A stretch of DNA of 64,000 nt, from contig NZ_LLZI01000287.1 in NCBI RefSeq assembly GCF_001509485.1, forward strand, positions 47,984 through 111,983, read 5' to 3'. Numbering within the stretch: the stretch's first letter is position 1; each line of letters starts with the position of its first letter. Origin of the DNA: Streptomyces sp. NRRL F-4489 (GTDB lineage Bacteria; Actinomycetota; Actinomycetes; Streptomycetales; Streptomycetaceae). This document shows positions 1 to 7,528 of the stretch, one piece after another. Under the pieces are notes generated by a model. The model was not told where the DNA came from. It saw nothing but the letters and a program-made list of their open reading frames with translations, and did no database searches. The position numbers and the translations under genes are program-made.

Positions 1-303
1 GTCGACGGCCCCGAGGCCGTGGAAGACCGGGACGCCGGGCACCTGCCCGTAGTCCAGGGAGAAGACGCAGTACCCGCGGTTGACCAGATAGGGCGCCAGG
101 CCGAGCCAGTTGTCGACGGCGTTGCCGAAGGTGCCGTGGACGAGGACGACCGGCCGCGGGTGGGCGGCGGAGGGCTTGCAGGCGTAGTCGTTCCAGCCGC
201 GGCTGACGGTGGGGGACGCCGCCGCGGGGGTTGCCGTGGTGAGACCCAGCGCCAGGACGACCGCCGGGAGGACGGCGCGCAGTCTCGGCCGACGCAGCTT
301 CAT
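1..303 (-). CDS. Secreted alpha/beta-hydrolase (lipase), 3' end cut by window
   Basis: Only the first 101 codons lie in the window; the gene runs off the left edge. The protein starts with a charged n-region and a hydrophobic stretch ending in an Ala-rich cleavage site near residue 29, so it is probably exported. The segment RPVVLVHGTFGN follows, the oxyanion-hole strand and HG motif of secreted actinobacterial lipases/esterases; a Gly-Gly or HGT loop at this position is typical of extracellular triacylglycerol lipases. The Ser and His of the triad would lie outside the window. ATG at 303 is preceded at a good distance by AAGGAG, which fixes the start. Lipase is the likeliest class; substrate is unknown. 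Confidence 0.8.
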   Translation of the reverse strand, partial: MKLRRPRLRAVLPAVVLALGLTTATPAAASPTVSRGWNDYACKPSAAHPRPVVLVHGTFGNAVDNWLGLAPYLVNRGYCVFSLDYGQVPGVPVFHGLGAVD

Positions 304-360
304 ACGATGCTCCTTGCGGGGGTGAGGGGACTCCGAGGTGCTCGGTGAGCCGTTCACCTG

Positions 361-372
361 CGATCCGGATCG
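361..372. repeat. 12-base perfect palindrome upstream of lipase gene
   Basis: CGATCCGGATCG is perfectly self-complementary and lies about 60 bases upstream of the lipase start, in the 259-base gap between the convergently placed serine hydrolase end and the lipase start. It could be an operator, but one 12-base palindrome in GC-rich DNA is weak evidence. Confidence 0.3.
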
Positions 373-562
373 CAAGGGCCAACGTGGTGACTGCCAGGTA
401 AGTTACGGCCGGGTAAGCGGGGTGTACCAGTGGCGTGACGGTGAAGGAAACCCCACCGGATCCCCGCGGCACGAACGCGTCCGCAACGGGGGTTGCGTGC
501 GGCGGGGACGGTGGGGGCGGGCACCGCACCCGGCGCAACGCTCCCCTCCCGCACCGGTCGCC

Positions 563-1612
563 TCAGCTGAAGGCGAGTACCCGGAACGCAGTGCGGATAT
601 CGGTCAAGGGTCGCCGATCGCGTGTGTAGTAGAGCTTGTTGGTCAGCAGCACCGCCCAGCGTCTTTGCCCGGGTGACACCCACAGAGCGGTGCCGGTGAA
701 GCCGTAGTGGGACCAGATGTCCTCGCCAGGCTCCGTTCCGGCAGCCGGGTGCCAGAAGAAGCCGCGTCCGGGCTGCAAGGGCCCCGTTTGGATCCGCAGG
801 GACTCCGAGGTCCATGCGGGACCGAATCCTGCCTGCCCAGGGGCGGTGGTGGTGTCCAGTGTGTAGCGCAGGAAGGCCACGAGATCGTCCAGGACGGTGA
901 AGGTGCCGGCGATGCCGCAGACGCCGCCGAGGAGTCTGGCGGAGAAGTCGTGGACGATGCCTTTGAGGTGGGTCCCGGTGTCCTCGTCCAGTTCGGTCGG
1001 TGCGCAGCGGGCGGCGGCCTGGGCGGGGAGTGGCCCGTAGCGGGTGGAGTCCATGCCCAGGGGCTGCCAGGTCCGTTCCATAGCGAGTTGGTCGAGGGGG
1101 AGGCCGGAGAGGTATTCGGCGAGGTAGCCGAGGATGAGGGCAGCGCGGTCGGTGTACTCGACGGCTTCACCCGGTGGGCGGTGCAGGGCCTCGTGCAGGA
1201 CGCCGTCGCGGACGTCCTGCGGGTCGGTGCCGTACAGACGCTTCAGCTGGGCCCGCAGTGGCAGGCCGGCCGTGTGGGTCAGCAGGTGGCGAGCCGTCAC
1301 CATTCCGAGCGGGTGTCCCTCGGCCTCGGGCCAGAAGCCGCCGAGAGGCGAGTCCAGGTCGAGTTTTCCGTCCTCCCACAGGGCGCCGATGGAGGACCAG
1401 ACGGCAAGGATCTTGGTGAGGCTGGCAGCGTCGAAGACCGTGTCCAGCCGCATCGGCATGTCAGGTTCGCTCGGATCGAGGACTCCGGTGGCGCCACGGG
1501 TCCAGACGGTACCGGTGTCACCGACGGCCCACACGGCGCCCGGATAGGCCCTGTCACGGGCCCCTCCGGCCAGGAGCTCTTCGATCTTTTCGGTGGCGGG
1601 GAGGTGTGTCAT
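563..1612 (-). CDS. Serine hydrolase, class C beta-lactamase/CubicO family
   Basis: The 349-residue protein has the penicillin-binding fold signatures: SLTK at residues 64-67 (nucleophile Ser and Lys), a YTD triplet in place of YxN, and HYGFTGT in place of the KTG/HxG triad. This pattern belongs to CubicO-type esterases and D-aminopeptidases rather than to true AmpC enzymes. No clear signal peptide is visible, so it is probably cytoplasmic. ATG at 1612 has AGGAAG just upstream. The gene follows the GT4 gene on the same strand after a 127-base gap, so it may be the last member of the upstream operon or have its own promoter. Substrate cannot be told from sequence. Confidence 0.85.
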   Translation of the reverse strand: MTHLPATEKIEELLAGGARDRAYPGAVWAVGDTGTVWTRGATGVLDPSEPDMPMRLDTVFDAASLTKILAVWSSIGALWEDGKLDLDSPLGGFWPEAEGHPLGMVTARHLLTHTAGLPLRAQLKRLYGTDPQDVRDGVLHEALHRPPGEAVEYTDRAALILGYLAEYLSGLPLDQLAMERTWQPLGMDSTRYGPLPAQAAARCAPTELDEDTGTHLKGIVHDFSARLLGGVCGIAGTFTVLDDLVAFLRYTLDTTTAPGQAGFGPAWTSESLRIQTGPLQPGRGFFWHPAAGTEPGEDIWSHYGFTGTALWVSPGQRRWAVLLTNKLYYTRDRRPLTDIRTAFRVLAFS

Positions 1613-1739
1613 GTCTTCCTGTTCACAGTCGGTGCGTTGGCCGGACGCGTAATGTCTGCGAGCCAGGCCCAGAGGACGCGGCAGATCAGTGTCCGGCCCC
1701 GGCGCGCTGGATGGGGAGATTCCTGGTGTCCCGGGCGCG

Positions 1740-2894
1740 TCATGCGGAGTGCTTGCCTACGCGCACTGCGGATGCGAGCCGGCGGCCGAGCGAGGACAAG
1801 GCTTGGGCCGTCGCGGAGAGCGGGTAGCGGGTGGCGTTCGCGCGCCCGGCCTGCTGCAGAGTGGCCATCAGGCCAGGGGTGGTCCGAAGCCGACCGAGGT
1901 CGCGGGCGAGCGCAGCGGAGTTGGTGAAGTCGGTGGCCAGTCCTGAGGCACCCAACGTCTCCCTGAGGCCAGGGACCGGCTGGTAGACAACGGGAAGGCC
2001 GGAGGCTTGCGCTTCGAGGGCGACCAGGCCCATGGCTTCCAAGGTGGTCGACGGCATGACGAGGACGTCATGTTCGGTGAAGGCTTTCCACAGCTGCGGG
2101 CGGCGGAGCCAGCCGAGGTAGCGGGCCCGCACGCCCATCCGCTGGAGCAACGGGGCCATTGCGTGGAACTGGGACCGCGGCGCCGCGATGCTCAGTTCTG
2201 CCCTTGAGACGCGCGCCAGGCTTTTGATCAGGGTCTCGACGCCCTTCTCGGTGGTGAGCCGCCCCGCGTAGAGCAGTCGAAGGTGGTTGGTGGTGATACG
2301 GGGCCGCCTGGGAGGCGGATCGGTGAGCAGGTGGTCGGGGATTCCCCACGGGACGCGGATGATCTTGCGTTCGTCGATCAGTGGAGCGAGCTTACGGAGG
2401 TGGGCAGCCATGGCAGTGGTGGGTACCACGATGGCGTTGGCGGTCCTGGCGGTTTCGCGCAGCACGTGGAGCTGATCGGGGTGGGACTCGGCGAAGAGCA
2501 GGTCCGTGCCGTGGACCAGGGCGATCCGGGGGTGGGCCGGGAGTGCCCGGACCAGGGCCGGGGTGGCCCCGAAGGTGAGGTGCTGAAGGTGCAGGACGCC
2601 GATCCGGGAGGGGTCGACCGCGGTCGTGAGGGCTCTGCGCAGGGCGGCGACGTACTGACCGAAGGCGGGGCCGGCCAGGCACTTCCCGGGGACGTGGAGG
2701 AGGTCGAGTCCGGGCGGGACGCTCGGGACACCGTGGCTGGTGGGGGCGAGCATGAAGGCGTGGGCGGGAATGAGGGGGTTGTCGCCGGTGTAGAGGTCGA
2801 GGAACAGCTCGACGCTGCCGCCGGGGCTGCCTGCGGGCAGGTCCAGGAAGGTGGCGGCCAGCGGGCCGGGCACGGGGCGGACGACAGGGCTCAC
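1740..2894 (-). CDS. GT4-family glycosyltransferase
   Basis: This 384-residue protein has a GT-B layout. Its C-terminal half carries YAGRLTTEKGVETLIKSL (start of the nucleotide-sugar-binding Rossmann domain) and the E-x7-E type motif in TLEAMGLVALEAQASGLPVV, hallmarks of retaining GT4 enzymes. The N-terminal acceptor domain begins with a hydrophobic strand and a Gly-rich loop (PAGSPGGS). The GTG start at 2894 overlaps the stop of the upstream deaminase-like gene in GTGA, so translation is coupled. It is the last tightly coupled gene of the operon that contains the MurA-like and nucleotidase-like genes, which suggests glycosylation of a product made by them. Donor and acceptor are unknown. Confidence 0.85.
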   Translation of the reverse strand: MSPVVRPVPGPLAATFLDLPAGSPGGSVELFLDLYTGDNPLIPAHAFMLAPTSHGVPSVPPGLDLLHVPGKCLAGPAFGQYVAALRRALTTAVDPSRIGVLHLQHLTFGATPALVRALPAHPRIALVHGTDLLFAESHPDQLHVLRETARTANAIVVPTTAMAAHLRKLAPLIDERKIIRVPWGIPDHLLTDPPPRRPRITTNHLRLLYAGRLTTEKGVETLIKSLARVSRAELSIAAPRSQFHAMAPLLQRMGVRARYLGWLRRPQLWKAFTEHDVLVMPSTTLEAMGLVALEAQASGLPVVYQPVPGLRETLGASGLATDFTNSAALARDLGRLRTTPGLMATLQQAGRANATRYPLSATAQALSSLGRRLASAVRVGKHSA

Positions 2895-3427
2895 AGGCCG
2901 GCTCCTTCGATCTCTTCGTAGAGGCGCGAGATGTCGATGCCGTTGGTGGTTGCGTACTTGGCACGCTGGTGCCGGTAGTTGGCCGGCGTTCCCGACGCGG
3001 TGAGGAAGACGAGCTTGCCGAACGTCATGCCGGGATAGACGCGCACCGGCTTGGCAGCCCGGATCTCCAGCGTCCAGCGAATGGCGTGGCCTTGGTGGCC
3101 GAGCGGAGCGGAGACGTGGACCCAGATGCCCAGGGAGCCGATGGTCCGGTCGCCGTTGAGCAGTTGGGCGTAGGTGTCCGAGCCGGTCCGTTCGTGGGTG
3201 ATGCCGAGGTAGAGGAGGCCGGGTTCCAGCAGGGCGCCGGTGTCGGGGATGTCCGTCTCGGAGAAGGTGGTGGGGGTGGCCGCGTCGAGGTGGCCGTCGC
3301 AGAAGCGGAGCGTGTTGCCCAGGCGCCAGTCGTAGGCGTTCGGGGAGAGGCGGGCCGGGTCGTACGGGTCGATGGTGATTTCGCCGGCCTGAATCGCGGC
3401 GGCAATGGCGGGGCCGGTGAGGATCAC
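2891..3427 (-). CDS. dCTP deaminase/dUTPase-superfamily protein B, keeps Glu but lost RSS motif
   Basis: The 178-residue protein shares the trimeric dCTP deaminase/dUTPase fold with its upstream neighbour (common start xILTGPxI, LSPNAYDWRLG at 28-37, LYLGxTxER near 72-80). At the site of the catalytic glutamate of Dcd it keeps Glu121 within TLEIRAAKPVRVYPGM. The phosphate-binding motif that reads RSSxxRLG in true enzymes has decayed to DRTIGSLG (93-100), and the C-terminal KYQ is KYA. GTG at 3427 overlaps the previous stop in GTGA. It therefore looks like one half of a heteromeric enzyme together with the upstream copy; alternatively it is a non-catalytic nucleotide sensor. Family membership is clear, activity is not. 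Confidence 0.8.
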   Translation of the reverse strand: MILTGPAIAAAIQAGEITIDPYDPARLSPNAYDWRLGNTLRFCDGHLDAATPTTFSETDIPDTGALLEPGLLYLGITHERTGSDTYAQLLNGDRTIGSLGIWVHVSAPLGHQGHAIRWTLEIRAAKPVRVYPGMTFGKLVFLTASGTPANYRHQRAKYATTNGIDISRLYEEIEGAGL

Positions 3428-3963
3428 GAGGCGACCGCCTGGATGCGGGTCACGTCCTGCCAGTAACAGGAGGGTTGCGGGCCGGTCGCGGCCTGGTACT
3501 TGCCGCAGTACGGGGCGATGGGGCCGGTGGAGACGAAGAACATGATCTGCCCGATCTTCATCCCCGCGTAGACGCGCAGGGGGCGGATCGGGGAGAGCAT
3601 CAGTGTCCATTGGCCGTGGAAGCCGATGTCGCCGATCGGTGCGGTGATCTCGACGAAAAGGCCGAGCCGGCCGACGGACGAACGCCCGAACAGCAGCGGG
3701 ACGAACGAGTCGGAACCGACGCGTTCAAGGGTGTGACCGAGGTAGAGCTCGCCGGGCTGGAGAACGCAACCACCAGGGCCGATCTCGACCTCCTGGGTGG
3801 GGTTGGGCCGGTGGGGGTCGATGACGGGGCTGGTGTAGGTGAGCAGGGTGGGGCCGAGGCGGACGTTGTAGCTGTTGGGGTTCACCTGCTCGGGCTCGAA
3901 CGGGGCAATGGCCAGTCGCCCGTCGTGTGCGGCGGCGGTGATCTCGGGTCCGGTCAGGATCAT
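3424..3963 (-). CDS. dCTP deaminase/dUTPase-superfamily protein A, keeps RSS motif but lost Glu
   Basis: The 179-residue protein resembles bacterial dCTP deaminase (about 190 residues). It has NPNSYNVRLG at 28-37, the phosphate/subunit-interface motif GRSSVGRLG at 93-101, and the C-terminal GKYQ...GPQPS at 154-165 that closes over the triphosphate. The residue aligned with the catalytic glutamate is Met122 (QWTLMLSP). Protein B downstream shows the opposite pattern. In this superfamily each active site is built from two subunits, so A and B could complement each other. ATG at 3963 overlaps the nucleotidase-like stop in ATGA. Location and substrate (dCTP, CTP or another nucleotide) are inferred only from the fold. 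Confidence 0.82.
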   Translation of the reverse strand: MILTGPEITAAAHDGRLAIAPFEPEQVNPNSYNVRLGPTLLTYTSPVIDPHRPNPTQEVEIGPGGCVLQPGELYLGHTLERVGSDSFVPLLFGRSSVGRLGLFVEITAPIGDIGFHGQWTLMLSPIRPLRVYAGMKIGQIMFFVSTGPIAPYCGKYQAATGPQPSCYWQDVTRIQAVAS

Positions 3964-5192
3964 CGGGCACCTGCTTGCTGCTCGTCGGGCAGTGGAGTGG
4001 TGAGGGTGCTGCGGACGGCCTGTCCGAGGGGCAAGCCGGCTTGGTGAGTACGGCCGCCCAGGTAGGTGTCGGCGAGGTAGTGGGTGGTCAGTACGGAGCG
4101 GATTCCGGGCGGGAGCGGGTCGGGGGCAATGGCGAGGGGACCGACCCGGTCGGTGAGGTGATCCCGCAACGCATAGAGGTCGGCTGCACCTACGTTGGGA
4201 AGGAAGGCGTGGACGAGCTGGTTGTCGAAGGGCTCGATGGCCAGGAGGTCCCCGAGGGTGAGCTGGTCGCCTAGACGGGTGACTCGCAGGGCCGTCTCGT
4301 TCAGGATGACGCCGTCGGCGCCGAGTCCGGTGTGCAGCCGGTCGGCGGTCTCCTGGAGAAGGTGGTGCCGGTTGAACTGGCCGCGGTACCGAACCCGCAC
4401 GGGCCCAAGAGGGGTGGCCAGCATGCCCCTGAAGTGAGCGATCTTCTCGTTGGTGCCGGCGAGTTCGTCCGGGACGGTGCCGCTGTCCGCGTCGGGGAAC
4501 GTGGCCGTGTGGGCCATCCACGTGGCACCCTCCGCTGGTTCTGCGACGGCGTACCCGGTGCCGAGTTCCCCGCCCTTCACGACGAGGGTGCTGCCGATGC
4601 GTACCGGTCCGTTGGAGGCGCTGTGGCAGTGGCCGGAGAAGATCACGTCCGCGAACGGACAAGCGGCGGCCAGCTCCACGTCAGCTGCGAAGCCGGAGTG
4701 GGAAAGCACCACCCAGGCGTCGGCGTTGTGACGGTGTTGCAGCATCATCATGCGCAGGGCCTGACCAGGTTCGGTTACCCGGTGGTCGGAGCGCTGGTCA
4801 GCGTGGATCGTGGCGAACGCGGCCGGGCTGATCACTGCCGTGATGGCGACCCGGAGATCACCGATGGTCGTGATCCGGAGGCGGTCGAAGAGCGGTTCGC
4901 CCTGGGCGTCGGTCGCATTGGCGCACACGGTCATCGCGTGCAGCTGGGGTTCGAAGTAGTGCGGCCAGCCGTGGTTCCCCGGAGCGAGCAGGTCGTACAG
5001 GCTCGCGAGGACCTCACGCTCGATCTCGCCCTTGCCGAAACGGTAGTAGCCGGTTCCCTCGAAGAAGTCTCCGCAGTCCACGATCAAGCCGTCCGCCCTG
5101 GCGGCGTGGAGGTGCGTGAGGAAGGGAGCGGCCTGGTCGAAGGCGGAGTGGACGTCGGTGGTGGCCGTGATCTTCCGGAGTTGCCGGCTCAT
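3960..5192 (-). CDS. Metallophosphatase of the 5'-nucleotidase class, cytoplasmic
   Basis: The 410-residue protein has the calcineurin-like dimetal motifs in order: TDVHSAF (near 12), GDFFEG (near 42), PGNHG (near 71), LSHSG (near 162) and SGHCHS (near 185). A second domain follows with the look of the 5'-nucleotidase C-terminal substrate domain (NETALR, GDLLAIEPFDNQLV). Periplasmic UshA-type enzymes carry signal peptides; this one has none, so it should act on cytosolic phosphoesters such as nucleotides. It is coupled by ATGA overlaps to the MurA-like gene upstream and the deaminase-like gene downstream. A role in dephosphorylating a nucleotide intermediate is inferred from this context. Confidence 0.82.
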   Translation of the reverse strand: MSRQLRKITATTDVHSAFDQAAPFLTHLHAARADGLIVDCGDFFEGTGYYRFGKGEIEREVLASLYDLLAPGNHGWPHYFEPQLHAMTVCANATDAQGEPLFDRLRITTIGDLRVAITAVISPAAFATIHADQRSDHRVTEPGQALRMMMLQHRHNADAWVVLSHSGFAADVELAAACPFADVIFSGHCHSASNGPVRIGSTLVVKGGELGTGYAVAEPAEGATWMAHTATFPDADSGTVPDELAGTNEKIAHFRGMLATPLGPVRVRYRGQFNRHHLLQETADRLHTGLGADGVILNETALRVTRLGDQLTLGDLLAIEPFDNQLVHAFLPNVGAADLYALRDHLTDRVGPLAIAPDPLPPGIRSVLTTHYLADTYLGGRTHQAGLPLGQAVRSTLTTPLPDEQQAGAR

Positions 5193-6511
5193 GGGATGAC
5201 CTCGCAGATGTCGGCGCCGAGGACGCGCAGCTTGCCGGGTAGGTCGGCGTGGCCGCGGCGAAGCTGTTCAAGGCCGCCGAGGGTGGTGACGCCGCGCGCG
5301 GTGAGCCCGGCGATGAGGAGGGCCGATCCGGTGCGGATGTCCGTGGCCTCCACTCCCGCACCGGTGAGCCGCTGCGGGCCGGTGAAGCGGCAACGGGTGG
5401 GCGACAGCTCATGGATGTCGGCGCCGAGTCGGGCGAGTTGGGGCACCAGGTTGCCGTGGCGACCGGAATTGATGGCGTCGGAGAACAGGTGGACGCCGGG
5501 GCGGGTCAGCGCCACCGCCATCAGCGGGGGTTCAAAGTCGGCGTCCAGCCCACCGGGGGCGAGCGAAGCGACGGCCCGCAGGGAGTGACTGCTGAGCTTC
5601 CCGTCCTGGGGACTGTCGACGATGAGGGTGCTGCCGTCGATGCCTGCGGAGACGCCGAGCCATCGCAGGGCGGTGATCAGCGGGGCGACGGCCTCCTCGC
5701 ACACACCGGCGATATGGGCGTTGCCACCGGTGGCGGCGACGGCACAGGCCAGGGTCCCTGCCTCGATCTTGTCTCCGGGCACCGTCCACCTGACGGCTTT
5801 GTCCGGGGTCGACGACGGCGGAGCCGTCACCAAGCGGCTCTCGCTCACCCGGCAAGCCCAACCGGCCGCCCGCAGTGCATCCACGACACTCAGTACTTCC
5901 GGCGAGAGGTTGGGCTGCCCGAGTCTGAGCGGCCGGCCCGCCACAACGGCCCGCAGGAGGGCGGCTATCGTCGCCCCACGGGACCGGAACGGCAAGGCAA
6001 GGGACGCCGTTCCAGTCGGCTGTGCCCCGGCCTCCACCTGGTAGCCGTAGTCGTCGACGGTGATGCGATCGCCGAAGCCCTCGTACACCGCGAAGTGCTG
6101 TTCCATCCCCCGGTCGCCGATCCGGCAGCCGCCCGGCCATGGCAGCCTCGCCCGCCCGTGAACCCGGAGCAGCGCCGGGACGAGGTAGTACGAAGCCCGA
6201 ATACGCGCAGCGACCTCCGGGGCCGGAGCCGCCGGGGTCCTCTTCCCCGGCATCATCACCACGCTGCGGGGGTCGGCAGCCACCCGGGCCGTACTCCAGC
6301 CGCACTGCTGGAGCAGGACGAGCATCGTCTCGGCGTCCGCGTTCGCCGGCACGTTGGCCAGGTGGACCATGCGTCGCAGGGCAGCGGCCGCGGCCAGCAA
6401 CGGCAACGCCGCGTTCTTCGAGCCATCGACGGCCACGGAGCCGGCGAGTGGCCCGCTGGGACGGACCGCGACGACTTCTGCGGCAGGTGAGGGAATCCGT
6501 ACTCCTGACAA
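5189..6511 (-). CDS. MurA/EPSP-synthase-family enolpyruvyl transferase paralogue
   Basis: The 440-residue protein aligns along its length with UDP-GlcNAc 1-carboxyvinyltransferase: GSKNAALPL near 30 (Lys32 equals the PEP-binding Lys), RASYYLVPALL near 105, GGCRIGDRG with Cys129 at the position of the MurA catalytic Cys, an Asp in LDADFEPPL, TDIRTGSALLIAG with Asp391, and RRG near 419. All key residues are present, so it is probably active. Its surroundings are a nucleotidase, two deaminase-like proteins and a glycosyltransferase, not murein genes. Such a context recalls the nucleotide enolpyruvyl transferases of nikkomycin and polyoxin synthesis (NikO/PolA). It starts at TTG 6511 with GAGGAG seven bases upstream. 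Confidence 0.85.
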   Translation of the reverse strand: MSGVRIPSPAAEVVAVRPSGPLAGSVAVDGSKNAALPLLAAAAALRRMVHLANVPANADAETMLVLLQQCGWSTARVAADPRSVVMMPGKRTPAAPAPEVAARIRASYYLVPALLRVHGRARLPWPGGCRIGDRGMEQHFAVYEGFGDRITVDDYGYQVEAGAQPTGTASLALPFRSRGATIAALLRAVVAGRPLRLGQPNLSPEVLSVVDALRAAGWACRVSESRLVTAPPSSTPDKAVRWTVPGDKIEAGTLACAVAATGGNAHIAGVCEEAVAPLITALRWLGVSAGIDGSTLIVDSPQDGKLSSHSLRAVASLAPGGLDADFEPPLMAVALTRPGVHLFSDAINSGRHGNLVPQLARLGADIHELSPTRCRFTGPQRLTGAGVEATDIRTGSALLIAGLTARGVTTLGGLEQLRRGHADLPGKLRVLGADICEVIP

Positions 6512-6533
6512 CGGTCAACTCCTCGCACAGCGT

Positions 6534-6944
6534 TTACGGAAGGGCCGGCAGCGACGCACCGACCTTGAATTGGGCCCAGCACCGCTTACCGGGTGTCGCC
6601 GGTTCGATCCCGTGCCGATCTGCAAGCGCGGCGACCAGGAACAACCCACGGCCGTTCTCCGCCGCCACGCCCGCAAGGCCCACGGCCGGCACCACCGGGC
6701 TGGTGTCCATGACCTCGACGAGCAGCCTGTCGTCGCTCAGGCAAGCTCCGGCCACGATCGGTCCGCCGCCCGCGTGCTGCACCGCGTTCGCGAGCAGCTC
6801 CGCGACGACCAGCTCCGCGGTGTCCAATACCTCCTGGTCGAGGACGTCAGCCCACGCCCGCATCCCGTCCATCAGCCGCCGACGGGCGGTACTGGCCCCA
6901 ACAGGCGTACTGACGACGGGGAAACGGATGCGGTACGCGTCCAT
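6534..6944 (-). CDS. HATPase_c ATP-binding regulator (RsbW/anti-sigma type)
   Basis: The 136-residue protein is a stand-alone GHKL ATPase domain: the N box is ELVVAELLANAVQHAGG, followed by a D-box-like segment (EVMDTSP) and ENGRGLFLVAALADRHG for the G2 box. Such small proteins are abundant in Streptomyces and often sit beside XRE regulators, as here, where an XRE gene is divergent. ATG at 6944 has a perfect AGGAGG six bases upstream and is chosen over upstream in-frame codons. The stop lies 22 bases before the MurA-like start, so it leads the operon. It may act as an anti-sigma or partner-switching regulator of this cluster. Confidence 0.8.
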   Translation of the reverse strand: MDAYRIRFPVVSTPVGASTARRRLMDGMRAWADVLDQEVLDTAELVVAELLANAVQHAGGGPIVAGACLSDDRLLVEVMDTSPVVPAVGLAGVAAENGRGLFLVAALADRHGIEPATPGKRCWAQFKVGASLPALP

Positions 6945-7117
6945 GCGCTGCCTCCTGGATCGGTGCGGCCGCCCCAGAGAACCGCTCGGCGCAGGGTCCG
7001 ATCCAGGGGCCGAGCAGGCACCGCATCGGCCATGCACGAGCTGCATAACGGCGCACAGCAGGCCGCTACGCTCGTTCCGGAAGGCAGAATCGGCGACGGC
7101 AGAAAGGGCCGTGGCAG

Positions 7118-7528
7118 ATGGCCGAAGCACAGAACGAGGCACGATGGACCGGCGAGGTGATCCGGCAGGCGCGTGTGTTGCAGCGCCGCTCGCAGTCGGA
7201 CGTCGCAGCCGAACTGGGCTACCACCAGAGCAAGGTGAGCCGCTTGGAGAACGGACGGGGCACGGAGGACGTACGAGTCCTGCGCGAGATCAGCCGCGTG
7301 CTGGACATCCCACCGCACCACCTCGGCCTCGCAGCGCTCGCGACACCAGCCATCCCGACCCCGAAGCAGAGGACATGCACCGCCGCACCTTGCTCGCCGC
7401 CGGCCTCGCAGCGCTCGCGACACCGGCCACTACCACCGTCACCACGGCTCACCACGACCTGGTCCGTGCCCTCCTACCGGGGGGCACAGCTGCGGCCACG
7501 GGCCCTGCGCCGGACTCCGGGCAGCTGA
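7118..7528 (+). pseudogene. XRE-family helix-turn-helix regulator, N-terminal part, frameshifted
   Basis: Residues 10-70 form a classic XRE DNA-binding domain (SQSDVAAELGYHQSKVSRLE, then VRVLREISRVLDIPPHHLGL). After about residue 77 the frame continues as Arg/Pro/Ser-rich sequence that looks like noise and stops at 7528. The C-terminal domain expected in this Streptomyces regulator type is found in another frame, read from about 7345 and continuing to 8394. A single missing base, or a -1 shift by the ribosome, near 7340-7370 would join them. Start ATG 7118 is preceded by a weak purine stretch. As written, a 136-residue truncated repressor would be made. Confidence 0.65.
7324..7424 (+). repeat. 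Pair of 24-base direct repeats spanning the frameshift
   Basis: CGGCCTCGCAGCGCTCGCGA plus ACACC... begins at 7324 and again at 7401, identical over 24 bases, 77 bases apart. Both copies encode GLAALATPA, each in its own frame, since 77 is not a multiple of three. Deleting one repeat plus spacer would restore one continuous frame. Confidence 0.8.

Noticed and set aside
6480..6620. tRNA-like T-arm sequence (GGTTCGATCCC) and the peptide text GVRIPSPA near the MurA-like start
   Set aside because: The flanking bases do not pair as a T stem, no acceptor stem or anticodon arm is found, and the region is fully explained by two coding sequences.
6139..7374. Long plus-strand reading frame before the TPR-like half
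   Set aside because: It is antisense to the MurA-like and HATPase genes, has shadow composition, and only the part after about 7345 looks like protein.
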